Source: Streptomyces sp. Edi4
GTDB lineage: Bacteria; Actinomycetota; Actinomycetes; Streptomycetales; Streptomycetaceae
Reading direction: 5' to 3'
DNA length: 64,000 nucleotides
Assembly: GCF_040253615.1 (NCBI RefSeq)
Contig: NZ_JBEJGY010000004.1
Coordinates: forward strand, 4,712,001 to 4,776,000
The notes under the pieces were generated by a model that did not search any database, was not told the DNA's origin, and was given only the letters and a program-made list of their open reading frames with translations. Within the stretch, counting starts at the first letter, position 1, and each line of letters starts with the position of its first letter. A program made the position numbers and the translations under genes. This document shows, in pieces, positions 1-8,278 of this stretch.

Positions 1-2878
1 TGAAACGTGTCAGGCCGCGCAGACCGTCGGCGGGCCGCCCGGCCCCCCGCAGGTTCAGCGTCCGCAACGGCGCTCCCCTCGGCAGGTCGGAGAGCCGCCA
101 CCCCCAGCCGTGCTCGTCCAGGGCCAGGCTTTCGAGCTGGTCGAGGCCCGCGAGGGCGAACGGGTCGAGATCGGGGCCCGCCTCCAGGGCCAGGGTCCGC
201 AGCGGCAGCCGGGTCAGCCGGGTGAGGTCCCTGAGGCGTCCGCAGCCGCTCAGGGTCAGATCGGCCAGCGCGTCCTGACCGGCGAGGAACGCCAGGTTCC
301 GCAGCTCCGGGTTCTCCTGGAGGCGCAGCCCGGTCAGCCGCGCCCGCTCCGTGTAGGCGCGCAGCGCGTCCGGCGACAGGCCGTTGCGGGCATCGAGGAG
401 CGGCCGGGTGCCCAGCTCGCGCAGGGCCGCCAGCTGCTCCTCGGAGGTCACACAGAAGTACAGGCCGGTGGGGTCGAGGCGGGCGATGACCTCGTCCGCG
501 TACTGCCGGGTGTCGAACTGGTTCCAGGACCACGACAGTTGGGCGCGCACGCCGAGGTCCTGGCACCGGGCGAACCGCGCCATGAACGGGATCGCGCGCT
601 CGGATCCGGTGTGCGACGCGGCGATCACCACATGTGCGGCGCTCAGGGGGTCCAGCCCCTCCGGCCCCGGCAGCAGGTCAAGGATCAGCGGGCCCGCCTT
701 GGCCAGGACGCGGGCGGCGGCGGGGCTCGCCGGGGGGATGAAGCCGGCCGTGCGCCGCTCGACCCGCGACCGCAGCGCGGGATCGAGCTCCGCCGCGTGC
801 TCAAGGCACGTCGCGGCCAGCATGTGCACCCGCATGCGGACGGCCGCCGAGGCGTGGTCGTCTCCGAAGGACAGCAACTCGCTGAAGATCTCGCGTCGTT
901 CCCGCGGCCGGGCGTGCGCGACGGCCATCCGGATGACGTCCTCCCACTGGTCGTCGGCGGCGTGCCGCACCAGCTCGCCCCACGCCCCCTCCTCGACGGC
1001 GGCCCGCGCGCCGAGGAAGTCCTGGAAGGTGCGGTGCACGAATTCGACGGCGCCGGGGCCCGGCTCGCGGAGCAGTCCGCTGCGGTGCAGGAAGTGGGTG
1101 TAGACGGCCGCCGCGTCACCGATGCGGGCGATCTCCGGGACGGCGGGGAGCAGGTCGTCGATGATCTGCTCGGCGCGTGAACGGTCCATCTCCGTACGGC
1201 CGTTGCGGATCAGCCAGTAGGCGATGCGCTGGAGCAGCTGGAGCTGGGGCTCCTCGCGCAGCTCGGGCAGGCCGCTCATGCTGCGCTCGCGGTCGCGGCG
1301 GGTCAGGAGCATGGTGAGGGCGGCGTCGTAGAGGTCCTTGCGGCCGTACGGCAGGAAACCTCGGCGGTCGCGGTGCAGGGCGCAGATCAGGCCGCACATC
1401 AGCGGGTTGGTGGCGAGCCGGCCGAGGTCGGGTTTGGCGCGTACGGAGTCGAGGAGCTGGGCCTCGTACGCGGCGAGGCTCGCCTCGTCCTCGGCGCGGG
1501 AGCGGGCGGCCTCGTGCCAGCGGCGGACGAAGGCGGCCACGTCCGACGGGCTCATGGTCGACAGGGTCAGCTCCGCGAAGTCCTCGTCGCCCAGCCAGTC
1601 CTCGCGCACGGCCGAGGGGCGGGAGGTGACGAGCCAGCGGTTGCCGGGGAAGGCGGCGATGAGGTCGCCGAGCCAGGAGCGGGTGCGGGAGCGCTCGGCG
1701 TCGGGGATCTCGTCGATGCCGTCCACGAGGACCAGGGCGCGGCCCGCCGAAAGGACCCGGGACTCCCAGCCCGGCGGCTGCTCACCGGCCAGCGGGGAGC
1801 CGACGGCCGCGAGGAAGTCCTTCGGCGCGGGCAGGCGCTCGCCGTGCCGGGTCAGGGTGCGCAGGGGCAGCACGAAGGGGATGCGGTCGCGCAGATACGT
1901 CATCCGGTCGTCGTGGTCCCCGGCGCCCATGCGGGCCGCGCTGACGGCGAGCCACTGCACCAGGGTGGTCTTGCCGGAGCCCGCCTCGCCGCGCAGCAGG
2001 ACCCGCTCACGGTCGGCCAGGGCCTGGTCGGCGGGCATCGGCAGACAGGGCGAGGCCGGTCCGGGTGTCCCCTCGGGGAAGCGGTCGATGCGGGCCGCGA
2101 GCAGGCCCGGATGCCGCTCGTGGCGGGCGGCGGAGGCGCGCAGCTGCTCGGAGAGCTCGGCCCGGGGGAGCGCGGCGGTCGCTTCCAGGCTCAGATAGGC
2201 CGCGTCAAGGGGCCAGCTGCCGGGGGAGTTGGTGAGGTCGATGCCGTAGATCGTCAACGTGCCGTGCTTGCGGGCGATCTGGGTGAGATAGCGGCGCTCG
2301 AAGGCGGCGTCGTGTCCGTCGGGGCGGGGGGTGCGCGCGATCAACTCGTCCATTTTGGCGTCGAGTTGGGCGTGTCCTCTGGTCTGGTGGACGAGGGAGG
2401 CCGGGACGAAGGTGGCGCGCTGGGTGAAGAAGTGCAGGATGTGCAGACAGGTGGCGGCCAACAGGCGCTCGTAGAAGTACGTGGCGTCGGCGGACAGGTG
2501 GCGCTCGGGTGCCCGGCTCGCGCGGCGCAGCGCGCGGGCGAGTCCTTCGTGGCCGAGCGCGACGGCGTCCACGTCGGTGAGGTCCAGCTCGCCGAGTGCG
2601 TACAGCGTGGCGCTGAGCGCGTCGATGACGGCCTGCTCCTCGTCGGGCGGCACGGCCCGCTCGCCGCTGCGTAAGCCCTCGCGCACCAGGGCGGCCGCGA
2701 GTCTGTGCAGGTCCGACTCGGTCAGGGTGCGCTTCTCGCCCCGGAAGGAGATACGGGACGACAGACGCACGGGGTGGTCGGTGAGGCCCGCGCCCGGGCC
2801 CTCGGACACGAAGAGCTTCTTCACCAGGGGGCCGACGACGCCCACCGCGAGTTTGAGGCCTATCTGCGCGGGATCCAC
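1..2878 (-). CDS. NACHT-domain ATPase with LRR-like C-terminal region (3' end outside window)
   Basis: The reverse strand is open for about 959 codons from a GTG at 2878 and has no stop before the window edge, so the gene is partial at its C-terminus. The N-terminal 280 or so residues look helical, of the type that precedes NACHT domains in streptomycetes. A Walker A (GEAGSGKTT) lies near residue 298 and a Walker B (LVLVDGIDE) near residue 385. A helical region follows, then leucine-rich segments in the last 180 visible residues. STAND NTPases of this kind act as regulated switches, and bacterial NACHT proteins include anti-phage sensors; the role here is not shown. The frame has a stop directly upstream, which fixes the start. 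There is no Shine-Dalgarno, but TAGGCT lies 8 bases upstream, so the gene is probably leaderless. Codon 69 is TTA (2674-2672), the rare bldA-dependent leucine codon; I saw no other in-frame TTA in the window. Confidence 0.85.
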   Translation of the reverse strand, partial: MDPAQIGLKLAVGVVGPLVKKLFVSEGPGAGLTDHPVRLSSRISFRGEKRTLTESDLHRLAAALVREGLRSGERAVPPDEEQAVIDALSATLYALGELDLTDVDAVALGHEGLARALRRASRAPERHLSADATYFYERLLAATCLHILHFFTQRATFVPASLVHQTRGHAQLDAKMDELIARTPRPDGHDAAFERRYLTQIARKHGTLTIYGIDLTNSPGSWPLDAAYLSLEATAALPRAELSEQLRASAARHERHPGLLAARIDRFPEGTPGPASPCLPMPADQALADRERVLLRGEAGSGKTTLVQWLAVSAARMGAGDHDDRMTYLRDRIPFVLPLRTLTRHGERLPAPKDFLAAVGSPLAGEQPPGWESRVLSAGRALVLVDGIDEIPDAERSRTRSWLGDLIAAFPGNRWLVTSRPSAVREDWLGDEDFAELTLSTMSPSDVAAFVRRWHEAARSRAEDEASLAAYEAQLLDSVRAKPDLGRLATNPLMCGLICALHRDRRGFLPYGRKDLYDAALTMLLTRRDRERSMSGLPELREEPQLQLLQRIAYWLIRNGRTEMDRSRAEQIIDDLLPAVPEIARIGDAAAVYTHFLHRSGLLREPGPGAVEFVHRTFQDFLGARAAVEEGAWGELVRHAADDQWEDVIRMAVAHARPRERREIFSELLSFGDDHASAAVRMRVHMLAATCLEHAAELDPALRSRVERRTAGFIPPASPAAARVLAKAGPLILDLLPGPEGLDPLSAAHVVIAASHTGSERAIPFMARFARCQDLGVRAQLSWSWNQFDTRQYADEVIARLDPTGLYFCVTSEEQLAALRELGTRPLLDARNGLSPDALRAYTERARLTGLRLQENPELRNLAFLAGQDALADLTLSGCGRLRDLTRLTRLPLRTLALEAGPDLDPFALAGLDQLESLALDEHGWGWRLSDLPRGAPLRTLNLRGAGRPADGLRGLTRF

Positions 2879-3242
2879 GGTGCGTCAGCCTAGCCAGAAC
2901 GGGCGGGCCGTTGGTCCCGAACGGCGCGGGCCGGGTGGCCCGGGGGCGGTGACAAGGCGCACAGCGCGCGGGCGGCCTACTAGGGGGGATAGGGGGCGTT
3001 CGGCGGGCGCGGGAGGTATTCCCGGGCTGATCATTACGGCTTTCGGTAGTAGATGGGCGTTTTGAGTGGAGTTGGGGGTTCGGGTTACCAAGGTGGGGCC
3101 GACTCGGTGTGCCGCTCTGTGTGCCGGGTCCGCGCAGGCCGTACGGACCCCGCTCACGCCGTGTCCGTACGGCACGCCGTCAGGACCCCGCTCACGCCGC
3201 GTCCCTGCGGCGCCCCCGCCCCCGTACCGGAAGAGATCCCGC
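2879..3242. other. Intergenic region between NACHT gene and M23 peptidase, with a 22-bp direct repeat
   Basis: No gene is seen here. Two 22-base copies of a GGACCCCGCTCACGCC-containing element lie at 3145-3166 and 3183-3204 with one mismatch, just before the peptidase start. A weak promoter-like pair (TTGAGT at 3062, TTACCA at 3085, spacer 17) could serve the peptidase. I looked for a c-di-AMP riboswitch, which often precedes Streptomyces wall hydrolases, and could not make one out. Confidence 0.4.
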
Positions 3243-3890
3243 ATGCTTCGGCGCACCGCGTCCCTTGCCGCCCGTCCGTCCCTGTCCCCGCTGCGTGCCG
3301 CGGCCGTCGCCGCCGTCGCGACCGGGGTGGGCGCCGTCTCGCTGCTCGGTGGTGGCGTCGCCAGCGCCGACCAGGCCAAGGTTGCCGCCCCCGCCAACGC
3401 GGTCGCGGGCCAGGCCCAGGCGCAGGCGAGGGCCGCCGCCACGGCGCAGCGGGCGGCCGCGGCCAAGGCCGCCTCCTGGGTGCACCCGGTGCGGCAGTAC
3501 ACGCTGAGCGCCGCCTTCGGGCTCGGCGGCTCGATGTGGTCGCACAAGCACTCCGGGCAGGACTTCGCGGTGCCCAGCGGCACCCCCGTCGTGGCCGCGC
3601 ACACCGGGACCGTCGTCAAGGCGGGCCCGGTCGGCGCCGGTGACGGCCCCGCGTACGGCAACGCCATCGTGATCCGGCACGCCGACAACACGTACTCGCA
3701 GTACGCCCATCTGTCCCGGATCACTGTGCGCGTCGGCCAGCGCGTGGGCACCGGCGAGCGGATCGCGCTGTCCGGCAACACCGGCAACTCCAGCGGCCCC
3801 CACCTGCACTTCGAGATCCGCAGGACGCCGCATTACGGCTCGGCCGTCAACCCGGTCGCGTTCCTGCGCGGGGTCGGCGTCACCGTCTGA
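3243..3890 (+). CDS. Secreted M23 family metallopeptidase
   Basis: The 215-residue product is a LytM/M23 zinc endopeptidase expected to cut peptidoglycan cross-links outside the membrane. Residues 1-43 form a long signal peptide: an Arg-rich start, an Ala/Val core and an ASA-type cleavage site. An Ala/Gln-rich helical linker follows to about residue 80. The catalytic domain shows HSGQDF (HxxxD) near residue 100 and HLHFEIR (HxH) near residue 195, which are the zinc ligands of the family. The frame is open further upstream, but the ATG at 3243 is preceded by GGAAGAGA and begins the signal peptide, so it is the start. The gene converges on the TetR gene with only 7 bases between the stops. Confidence 0.9.
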   Translation: MLRRTASLAARPSLSPLRAAAVAAVATGVGAVSLLGGGVASADQAKVAAPANAVAGQAQAQARAAATAQRAAAAKAASWVHPVRQYTLSAAFGLGGSMWSHKHSGQDFAVPSGTPVVAAHTGTVVKAGPVGAGDGPAYGNAIVIRHADNTYSQYAHLSRITVRVGQRVGTGERIALSGNTGNSSGPHLHFEIRRTPHYGSAVNPVAFLRGVGVTV

Positions 3891-3897
3891 CGCGGCG

Positions 3898-4470
3898 CTA
3901 TGGGCGGCCGCCGCCGGAATTGTGATGGGCCTGGACGACGAGCTCGTTGGCGACCTCGAGGATGCTGGCGCGCTTCTCCTCGGGGTCGCCCTCCACGTCC
4001 TTGAGGATGAACAGGCCCGCGTGCATCGACAGCAGGGCGGTGAAGCAGCGGATGCGGTCCGACATCGCGGCGTCCGGATCCTTCAGCAGGTCGACCATCG
4101 CGTGCATCCGCTCCTTGAACATCTCGCCGATGCTCAGCTCGCGCATGGTCGCCTGGTTCTCCTGCATGAACCGGAACAGCGGTTCCGCCCCGAACAGGGC
4201 CTGGCTGTAGCGCCGCAGGATCTCCTGCTTGACCTCCAGGGTGTGCGGCTGTTCCTTGCCCCATTCGATCAGCTCGTCCATGGGCCTGGTGAGGTCCTGG
4301 AAGAGGCTGATGATGATGTCTTCCTTGGTCTTGAAGTGGTAGTAGAGCGCGGCCTTCGTCACATCCAGGCGCTCGGCGATCTCGCGCAGCGAGGTCTTCT
4401 CGTACCCCTGCTCGCCGAAGAGCTCCAGGGCAACGTCCTGGATCCGCTGGCGGGTGTTTCCTCTGGCCAT
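3898..4470 (-). CDS. TetR family repressor of the adjacent efflux pump
   Basis: The product is a 190-residue TetR-type regulator. The N-terminal helix-turn-helix is clear at residues 10-50 (RQRIQDVALELFGEQGYEKT, then SLREIAERLDVTKAALYYHF), followed by a helical ligand-binding domain. The frame extends upstream to 4527, but the ATG at 4470 has GGGAGA 7 bases before it and starts just ahead of the DNA-binding domain. It is divergent from the MFS gene, and the 173-base space between them holds two mirror-image operator-like arms. The likely job is self-repression and repression of the pump until a ligand binds. The ligand cannot be read from the sequence. Confidence 0.9.
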   Translation of the reverse strand: MARGNTRQRIQDVALELFGEQGYEKTSLREIAERLDVTKAALYYHFKTKEDIIISLFQDLTRPMDELIEWGKEQPHTLEVKQEILRRYSQALFGAEPLFRFMQENQATMRELSIGEMFKERMHAMVDLLKDPDAAMSDRIRCFTALLSMHAGLFILKDVEGDPEEKRASILEVANELVVQAHHNSGGGRP

Positions 4471-4529
4471 GCCGCTCTCCCGAATGCGTCCGGCCGCCGT
4501 CCCCCGGTGGCCGTGCCGGTTCATCATTA

Positions 4530-4602
4530 ACTTGCTTGACGCCCGGCTAGTTAGGGTCTACCTTCCCCAGTGTAGTGGGAACTAGCCGGGCGGCAAGTAA
4601 GT
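4530..4602. promoter_or_regulatory. Mirror-image operators over two facing promoters (TetR/MFS)
   Basis: A 23-base arm at 4530-4552 and its reverse complement at 4580-4602 match at 21 of 23 positions. Each arm carries a smaller ACTAG/CAAGT quasi-palindrome typical of TetR sites. Each arm also contains a -35 box. For the pump, TTGACG at 4536-4541 is followed after 17 bases by TACCTT at 4559-4564. For the repressor, TTGCCG at 4596-4591 is followed after 16 bases by TACACT at 4574-4569. The two promoters therefore overlap face to face, and one repressor dimer per arm could close both. Confidence 0.75.
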
Positions 4603-4643
4603 GACCCGCACGGTGGACAGCAGGCTTCAGGGAGTTGGGGACG

Positions 4644-6236
4644 ATGGCGACGGGGATATCTCAGGAGCGGGTGGCGGAGGCGGAGGCGCCCGAAGGACCA
4701 CAGCCGCGCAGCGTACGGGTCGTGCTGCTCGCGCTCATGATCGCGATGCTGCTCGCGATGCTCGACAACATGATCGTGAACACGGCGATGCCGACGATCG
4801 TGGGCGAACTCGGCGGCCTGGAGCATCTGTCCTGGGTGGTGACCGCCTACACCCTGGCCACCGCAGCCTCCACCCCGATCTGGGGCAAGCTCGGCGACAT
4901 GTACGGGCGCAAGGGCGCGTTCCTCACGTCCATAGTGATCTTCCTGGCCGGCTCCGCGCTCAGCGGCATGTCCCAGGACATGACCCAGCTCATCGGCTTC
5001 CGCGCGATCCAGGGCCTGGGCGCCGGCGGCCTCATGGTCGGCGTCATGGCGATCATCGGTGACCTCATCCCGCCCCGCGAGCGCGGCAAGTACCAGGGCA
5101 TGATGGCCGGCGTCATGGCGCTCGCCATGATCGGCGGTCCGCTGGTCGGCGGCGCCATCACCGACCACCTCGGCTGGCGCTGGACCTTCTACATCAACAT
5201 CCCGCTGGGCGCGGTCGCGCTCGCCATGGTCACCGCCGTGCTGCACCTGCCCAAGAAGCGCTCCCGCGGCCGGATCGACTACCTCGGCACCCTCCTGCTG
5301 ACCGTCGGCATCACCTCGATCGTCCTGGTCACCACCTGGGGCGGCCAGCAGTACGCCTGGGACTCCGCGATCATCATGGAGCTCATCGCGCTCGGCGTGG
5401 CCGCCATCATCGGCTTCCTCTTCGTCGAGAAGCACGCCGCCGAGCCGATCGTGCCGCTGCACATCTTCCGCAACCGCAACTTCTCGCTGATGTCCTCGAT
5501 CGGCTTCCTCACCGGCTTCGTGATGTTCGGCGCGATGCTCTTCCTGCCGCTGTACCAGCAGTCCGTGCAGGGTGCCTCCGCCACCAACTCCGGTCTGCTG
5601 CTGCTGCCGATGCTGCTCTCGATGATGGCCGTCTCGCTGATCGCGGGCCGGGTCACCACCAGCAGCGGCAAGTACAAGATCTTCCCGATTCTGGGCGGCG
5701 CGCTCGTCGTGATCGGCCTGTTCCTCCTCTCCACGATGGACACCACCACGACCCGGCTCATGTCCGGCGTCTACATGGCGGTGCTCGGCGCGGGCATGGG
5801 CTTCCTGATGCAGATCACGATGCTGGTCGCGCAGAACAGCGTCGAGATGAAGGACATGGGCGTCGCCTCGTCCTCCACGACCCTCTTCCGTACGCTCGGC
5901 TCGTCCTTCGGCGTCTCGATCATGGGCGCGATCTTCACCAACCGGGTGGGGGACGAGATGAAGCACCGGCTCGGTGCGGCGGCGTCCTCGGGGGCCGGGA
6001 ACCTGGCCTCCGCGCAGCTGGACCACGCGAGCCTGCTGAAGCTGCCGGCGCCGGTCCGCGAGGCGTACCAGTACGCCGTCTCCTCCGGCACGCACGGCAC
6101 GTTCCTGGTCGGTTCGATCGTCGCGGTGGCGCTGTTCGTGATGGCGCTCTTCGTCAAGGAGGTGCCGCTGCGGGGCGCCGCGCCGACGCCGGCCAAGGAC
6201 CAGGGCGACGCTCCTCTCGCGGAGCCGGCTCTCTGA
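4644..6236 (+). CDS. DHA2-type (EmrB/QacA) MFS drug efflux transporter
   Basis: The 530-residue membrane protein is of the 14-helix drug:proton antiporter class. The N-terminal helix motif MLDNMIVNTAMPTI and the loop motif GKLGDMYGRKGAFL (motif A) near residues 70-90 are clear, and hydrophobic segments run to about residue 510. It should export a hydrophobic or cationic toxin across the inner membrane. The ATG at 4644 follows GGGAG by 9 bases; an upstream TTG at 4635 overlaps that site and is less likely. Its promoter and operator are shared with the divergent TetR gene, and a GC-rich terminator follows. Confidence 0.92.
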   Translation: MATGISQERVAEAEAPEGPQPRSVRVVLLALMIAMLLAMLDNMIVNTAMPTIVGELGGLEHLSWVVTAYTLATAASTPIWGKLGDMYGRKGAFLTSIVIFLAGSALSGMSQDMTQLIGFRAIQGLGAGGLMVGVMAIIGDLIPPRERGKYQGMMAGVMALAMIGGPLVGGAITDHLGWRWTFYINIPLGAVALAMVTAVLHLPKKRSRGRIDYLGTLLLTVGITSIVLVTTWGGQQYAWDSAIIMELIALGVAAIIGFLFVEKHAAEPIVPLHIFRNRNFSLMSSIGFLTGFVMFGAMLFLPLYQQSVQGASATNSGLLLLPMLLSMMAVSLIAGRVTTSSGKYKIFPILGGALVVIGLFLLSTMDTTTTRLMSGVYMAVLGAGMGFLMQITMLVAQNSVEMKDMGVASSSTTLFRTLGSSFGVSIMGAIFTNRVGDEMKHRLGAAASSGAGNLASAQLDHASLLKLPAPVREAYQYAVSSGTHGTFLVGSIVAVALFVMALFVKEVPLRGAAPTPAKDQGDAPLAEPAL

Positions 6237-6253
6237 CCCGGCCGGCTGCCCGG

Positions 6254-6302
6254 ACACCCCCGCCCCCTTCCGCGCGACGCGGTCGGGGGCGGGGGTGTTT
6301 TC
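6254..6302 (+). terminator. Rho-independent terminator after MFS gene
   Basis: ACACCCCCGCCCCC (6254-6267) pairs with its exact complement at 6285-6298 across a 17-base loop, followed by TTTTC. It lies 17 bases after the pump's stop codon. Confidence 0.85.
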
Positions 6303-6365
6303 GCCGCCCGGTCTCGCGGCGGCCCGGTCTCGCGGCCGCCCGGGCCCAGGGACGGCGCGGGTTGG

Positions 6366-7238
6366 TCAGGGTGCCTTCGGGGGCGGGGCGTCGGTGACCC
6401 GGTCGTCGGCCACGCCCGTGGGCTCGGAGGGCACGAGCGCGGCCAGGAGGCGCAGCTTCTCGTCGCTGTCGCTGCCCTTGTCCGGGTAGTAAAGGACAAG
6501 GATGACGTCGTCGATGGGGAGTTTGTCGCGGTGCAGGCGCAGTTCCCCGACGACGGGGTGATGCACCGTGACCGTGCCTCCGTCGAGACTCCGCACGTCA
6601 TGGCGGGCCCACAGGGTGCGGAAGCGCTGACTGGACAGGGCGAGTTCTCCGACGAGTTCGACGAACCGTGGGTTGTCGGTGTCGTCCCCGATGGTGGTGC
6701 GCAGGGCGGCGACGAAATCGGCGGTCGCCCTGGTCCAGTCCTGGTGGAAGGCCTGCTCCTCGGGGTCGAGGAGGAGGGAGCGCAGCCGGTTGAAGCCGGG
6801 CCGCAGCCGGGGGGAGAGCGCGACGGCCAGGGGGTTGGAGGCCAGGACATCGAACGCGCGCCCCTCGACGAACGCGGGGAGCTGAAGGTGGGCGAGCAGT
6901 TCGTGCACCCGCGCCGGCACGTGCTCGGGCCGCTTGCGGCGTGGCGCCCTGGGGCGGGCCGCCGCGAGTCCCAGCAGATACGTGCGCTCGACGTCGTCGA
7001 GCCGCAGGACACGCGCGAGCGAGGCGAGCACCTGGGCCGAGGGGTTCTTGTCGCGGCCCCGCTCCAGACGCAGGTAGTAGTCGGGACTGATCCCGGCCAG
7101 CAAGGCGACTTCCTCACGGCGCAGCCCGGGCACGCGGCGGTTGCCGCCGGGCGGGAGCCCCGCCTGTGCCGGGGAGACCAGCGCCCGCCGGGCACGGAGG
7201 TAGCCGCCGAGCGGGTTGCCGGATTCCTCAGCCTTCAT
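6366..7238 (-). CDS. XRE-type regulator with MmyB-like ligand-binding domain
   Basis: The 290-residue protein has an N-terminal helix-turn-helix (residues 25-80, with RRVPGLRREEVALLAGIS and YYLRLERGRD) and a C-terminal region matching the MmyB/MLTR ligand-binding type (for example VLASNPLAVALSP). The reading frame is open far upstream as a high-GC artefact; the ATG at 7238 is the first methionine that gives the family's usual N-terminus. In Streptomyces such regulators are commonly divergent from a dehydrogenase or reductase that they control, and here an SDR gene lies 252 bases away across a space with repeated GACAG/CTGTC dyads. The ligand is unknown. Confidence 0.88.
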   Translation of the reverse strand: MKAEESGNPLGGYLRARRALVSPAQAGLPPGGNRRVPGLRREEVALLAGISPDYYLRLERGRDKNPSAQVLASLARVLRLDDVERTYLLGLAAARPRAPRRKRPEHVPARVHELLAHLQLPAFVEGRAFDVLASNPLAVALSPRLRPGFNRLRSLLLDPEEQAFHQDWTRATADFVAALRTTIGDDTDNPRFVELVGELALSSQRFRTLWARHDVRSLDGGTVTVHHPVVGELRLHRDKLPIDDVILVLYYPDKGSDSDEKLRLLAALVPSEPTGVADDRVTDAPPPKAP

Positions 7239-7357
7239 GCCGACACAGTAATCCGGCGCCCGGGGCGCCAAGGGGGCCCTGGCAGGACCAGGGAAGACGA
7301 GGGCCCTGCCTCGCCGCGCGCCTGCCGTCAAGACTGCGGTGACACCGTTTCGCAAGG

Positions 7358-7443
7358 GACAGAGGATCTCGCTGTCTGGCGTGCGAGGGACAGAGGACAA
7401 CCGCTGTCTGCTGCCGCAAGAGACAGCGGACATCCTTGTCCGC
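7358..7443. promoter_or_regulatory. Three dyad operator-like sites between MmyB regulator and SDR
   Basis: GACAG-N9-CTGTC lies at 7358-7376, GACAG-N10-CTGTC at 7389-7408, and GCGGACA-N4-TGTCCGC at 7426-7443. The three units share the core ACAGMGGA and are spaced about 31 and 37 bases apart, close to whole helical turns. They lie between the divergent starts and are the best candidates for the regulator's binding sites. Confidence 0.6.
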
Positions 7444-7490
7444 GCCGTGGCTCGATCGCCGTCGGCGCCCTGGACTGAAGGGCAGATCTC

Positions 7491-8252
7491 ATGGATCTCT
7501 CCCACCGCACCGTTCTCATCGTCGGCGCGACCTCGGGTATCGGGCGGGAGCTGGCCCGCCGGTTCGCCGCGGCCGGCAGCGTCGTGTCCGCGGGCGGGCG
7601 CAACCCGGAGGCGCTCGCGGAACTCGCCGCGGAAGGTCTGACCACCTTCGATGTCGACGTCACGGACAGCGCCTCCGTCGCGTCCTTCCGCGACGCCGTC
7701 CTCGCCCGCCACCCCGAGCTCGACACCGTGGTGACCATGGCCGGGGTCATGCCGCTGGAGGACCTGCGCGACCCCGCGCACTTCGGGGCGGCGGCGGCGA
7801 CGATCGACACCAACCTGCTCGGCACCATCCGGGTCATCGACGCCTTCACCCCCCACCTCATCCAGCGGGGCGCCGGCACCTTCATCACCGTCACCTCGGG
7901 AATCGCCTTCCTGCCGTTCCCGCCCATGCCCAGCTACGCCGCGTCGAAGGCCGCCGTACACGCCTACTCGGAGGCGCTGCGCGCGCAGCTCGACGGCACC
8001 GGCGTCGGCGTCGTCGAGCTCGTCCCCCCGGCCGTCGCCACGGCAGGACAGGAACAGGTGAACCCGCACGCGCTGCCGCTCGACGCCTTCGCCACCGAGG
8101 TCATGCGGCTGCTCGCGCAGGACCCCACCCCCCGCGAGATCCTGGTGGAGAAGGTCCTGACGCACCGCTGGGCCGAGCGCGAGGGCACCTACGACGACCT
8201 CGTCGCCCAGCGCTCCCGGGCCCTGGCCATGCTTCCGGGCCGCGCGGGCTGA
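7491..8252 (+). CDS. Short-chain dehydrogenase/reductase (SDR)
   Basis: The 253-residue cytosolic oxidoreductase has the classical SDR pattern. The cofactor loop GATSGIG is at residues 11-17, an NNAG-like segment (VVTMAGVMP) near 83, and the catalytic triad is Ser near 128 with SYAASKA (Tyr-x3-Lys) near 142-148. It resembles DltE-type SDRs; the substrate is not evident. The ATG at 7491 is preceded by a weak AAGGGCAG. The gene is divergent from the MmyB-type regulator, which probably controls it, and converges with cseC across 26 bases. Confidence 0.9.
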   Translation: MDLSHRTVLIVGATSGIGRELARRFAAAGSVVSAGGRNPEALAELAAEGLTTFDVDVTDSASVASFRDAVLARHPELDTVVTMAGVMPLEDLRDPAHFGAAAATIDTNLLGTIRVIDAFTPHLIQRGAGTFITVTSGIAFLPFPPMPSYAASKAAVHAYSEALRAQLDGTGVGVVELVPPAVATAGQEQVNPHALPLDAFATEVMRLLAQDPTPREILVEKVLTHRWAEREGTYDDLVAQRSRALAMLPGRAG

Positions 8253-8278
8253 CGCCGTTCGGCCAAGGCCGGCGGGGC

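Noticed and set aside
110..2674. Long plus-strand open frames opposite the NACHT gene
   Set aside because: They have no recognisable domains and mirror the real reverse-strand gene; such shadows are common in high-GC DNA.
2879..3242. c-di-AMP (ydaO) riboswitch before the M23 peptidase
   Set aside because: I could not find the conserved core or pairing; only a direct repeat is visible.
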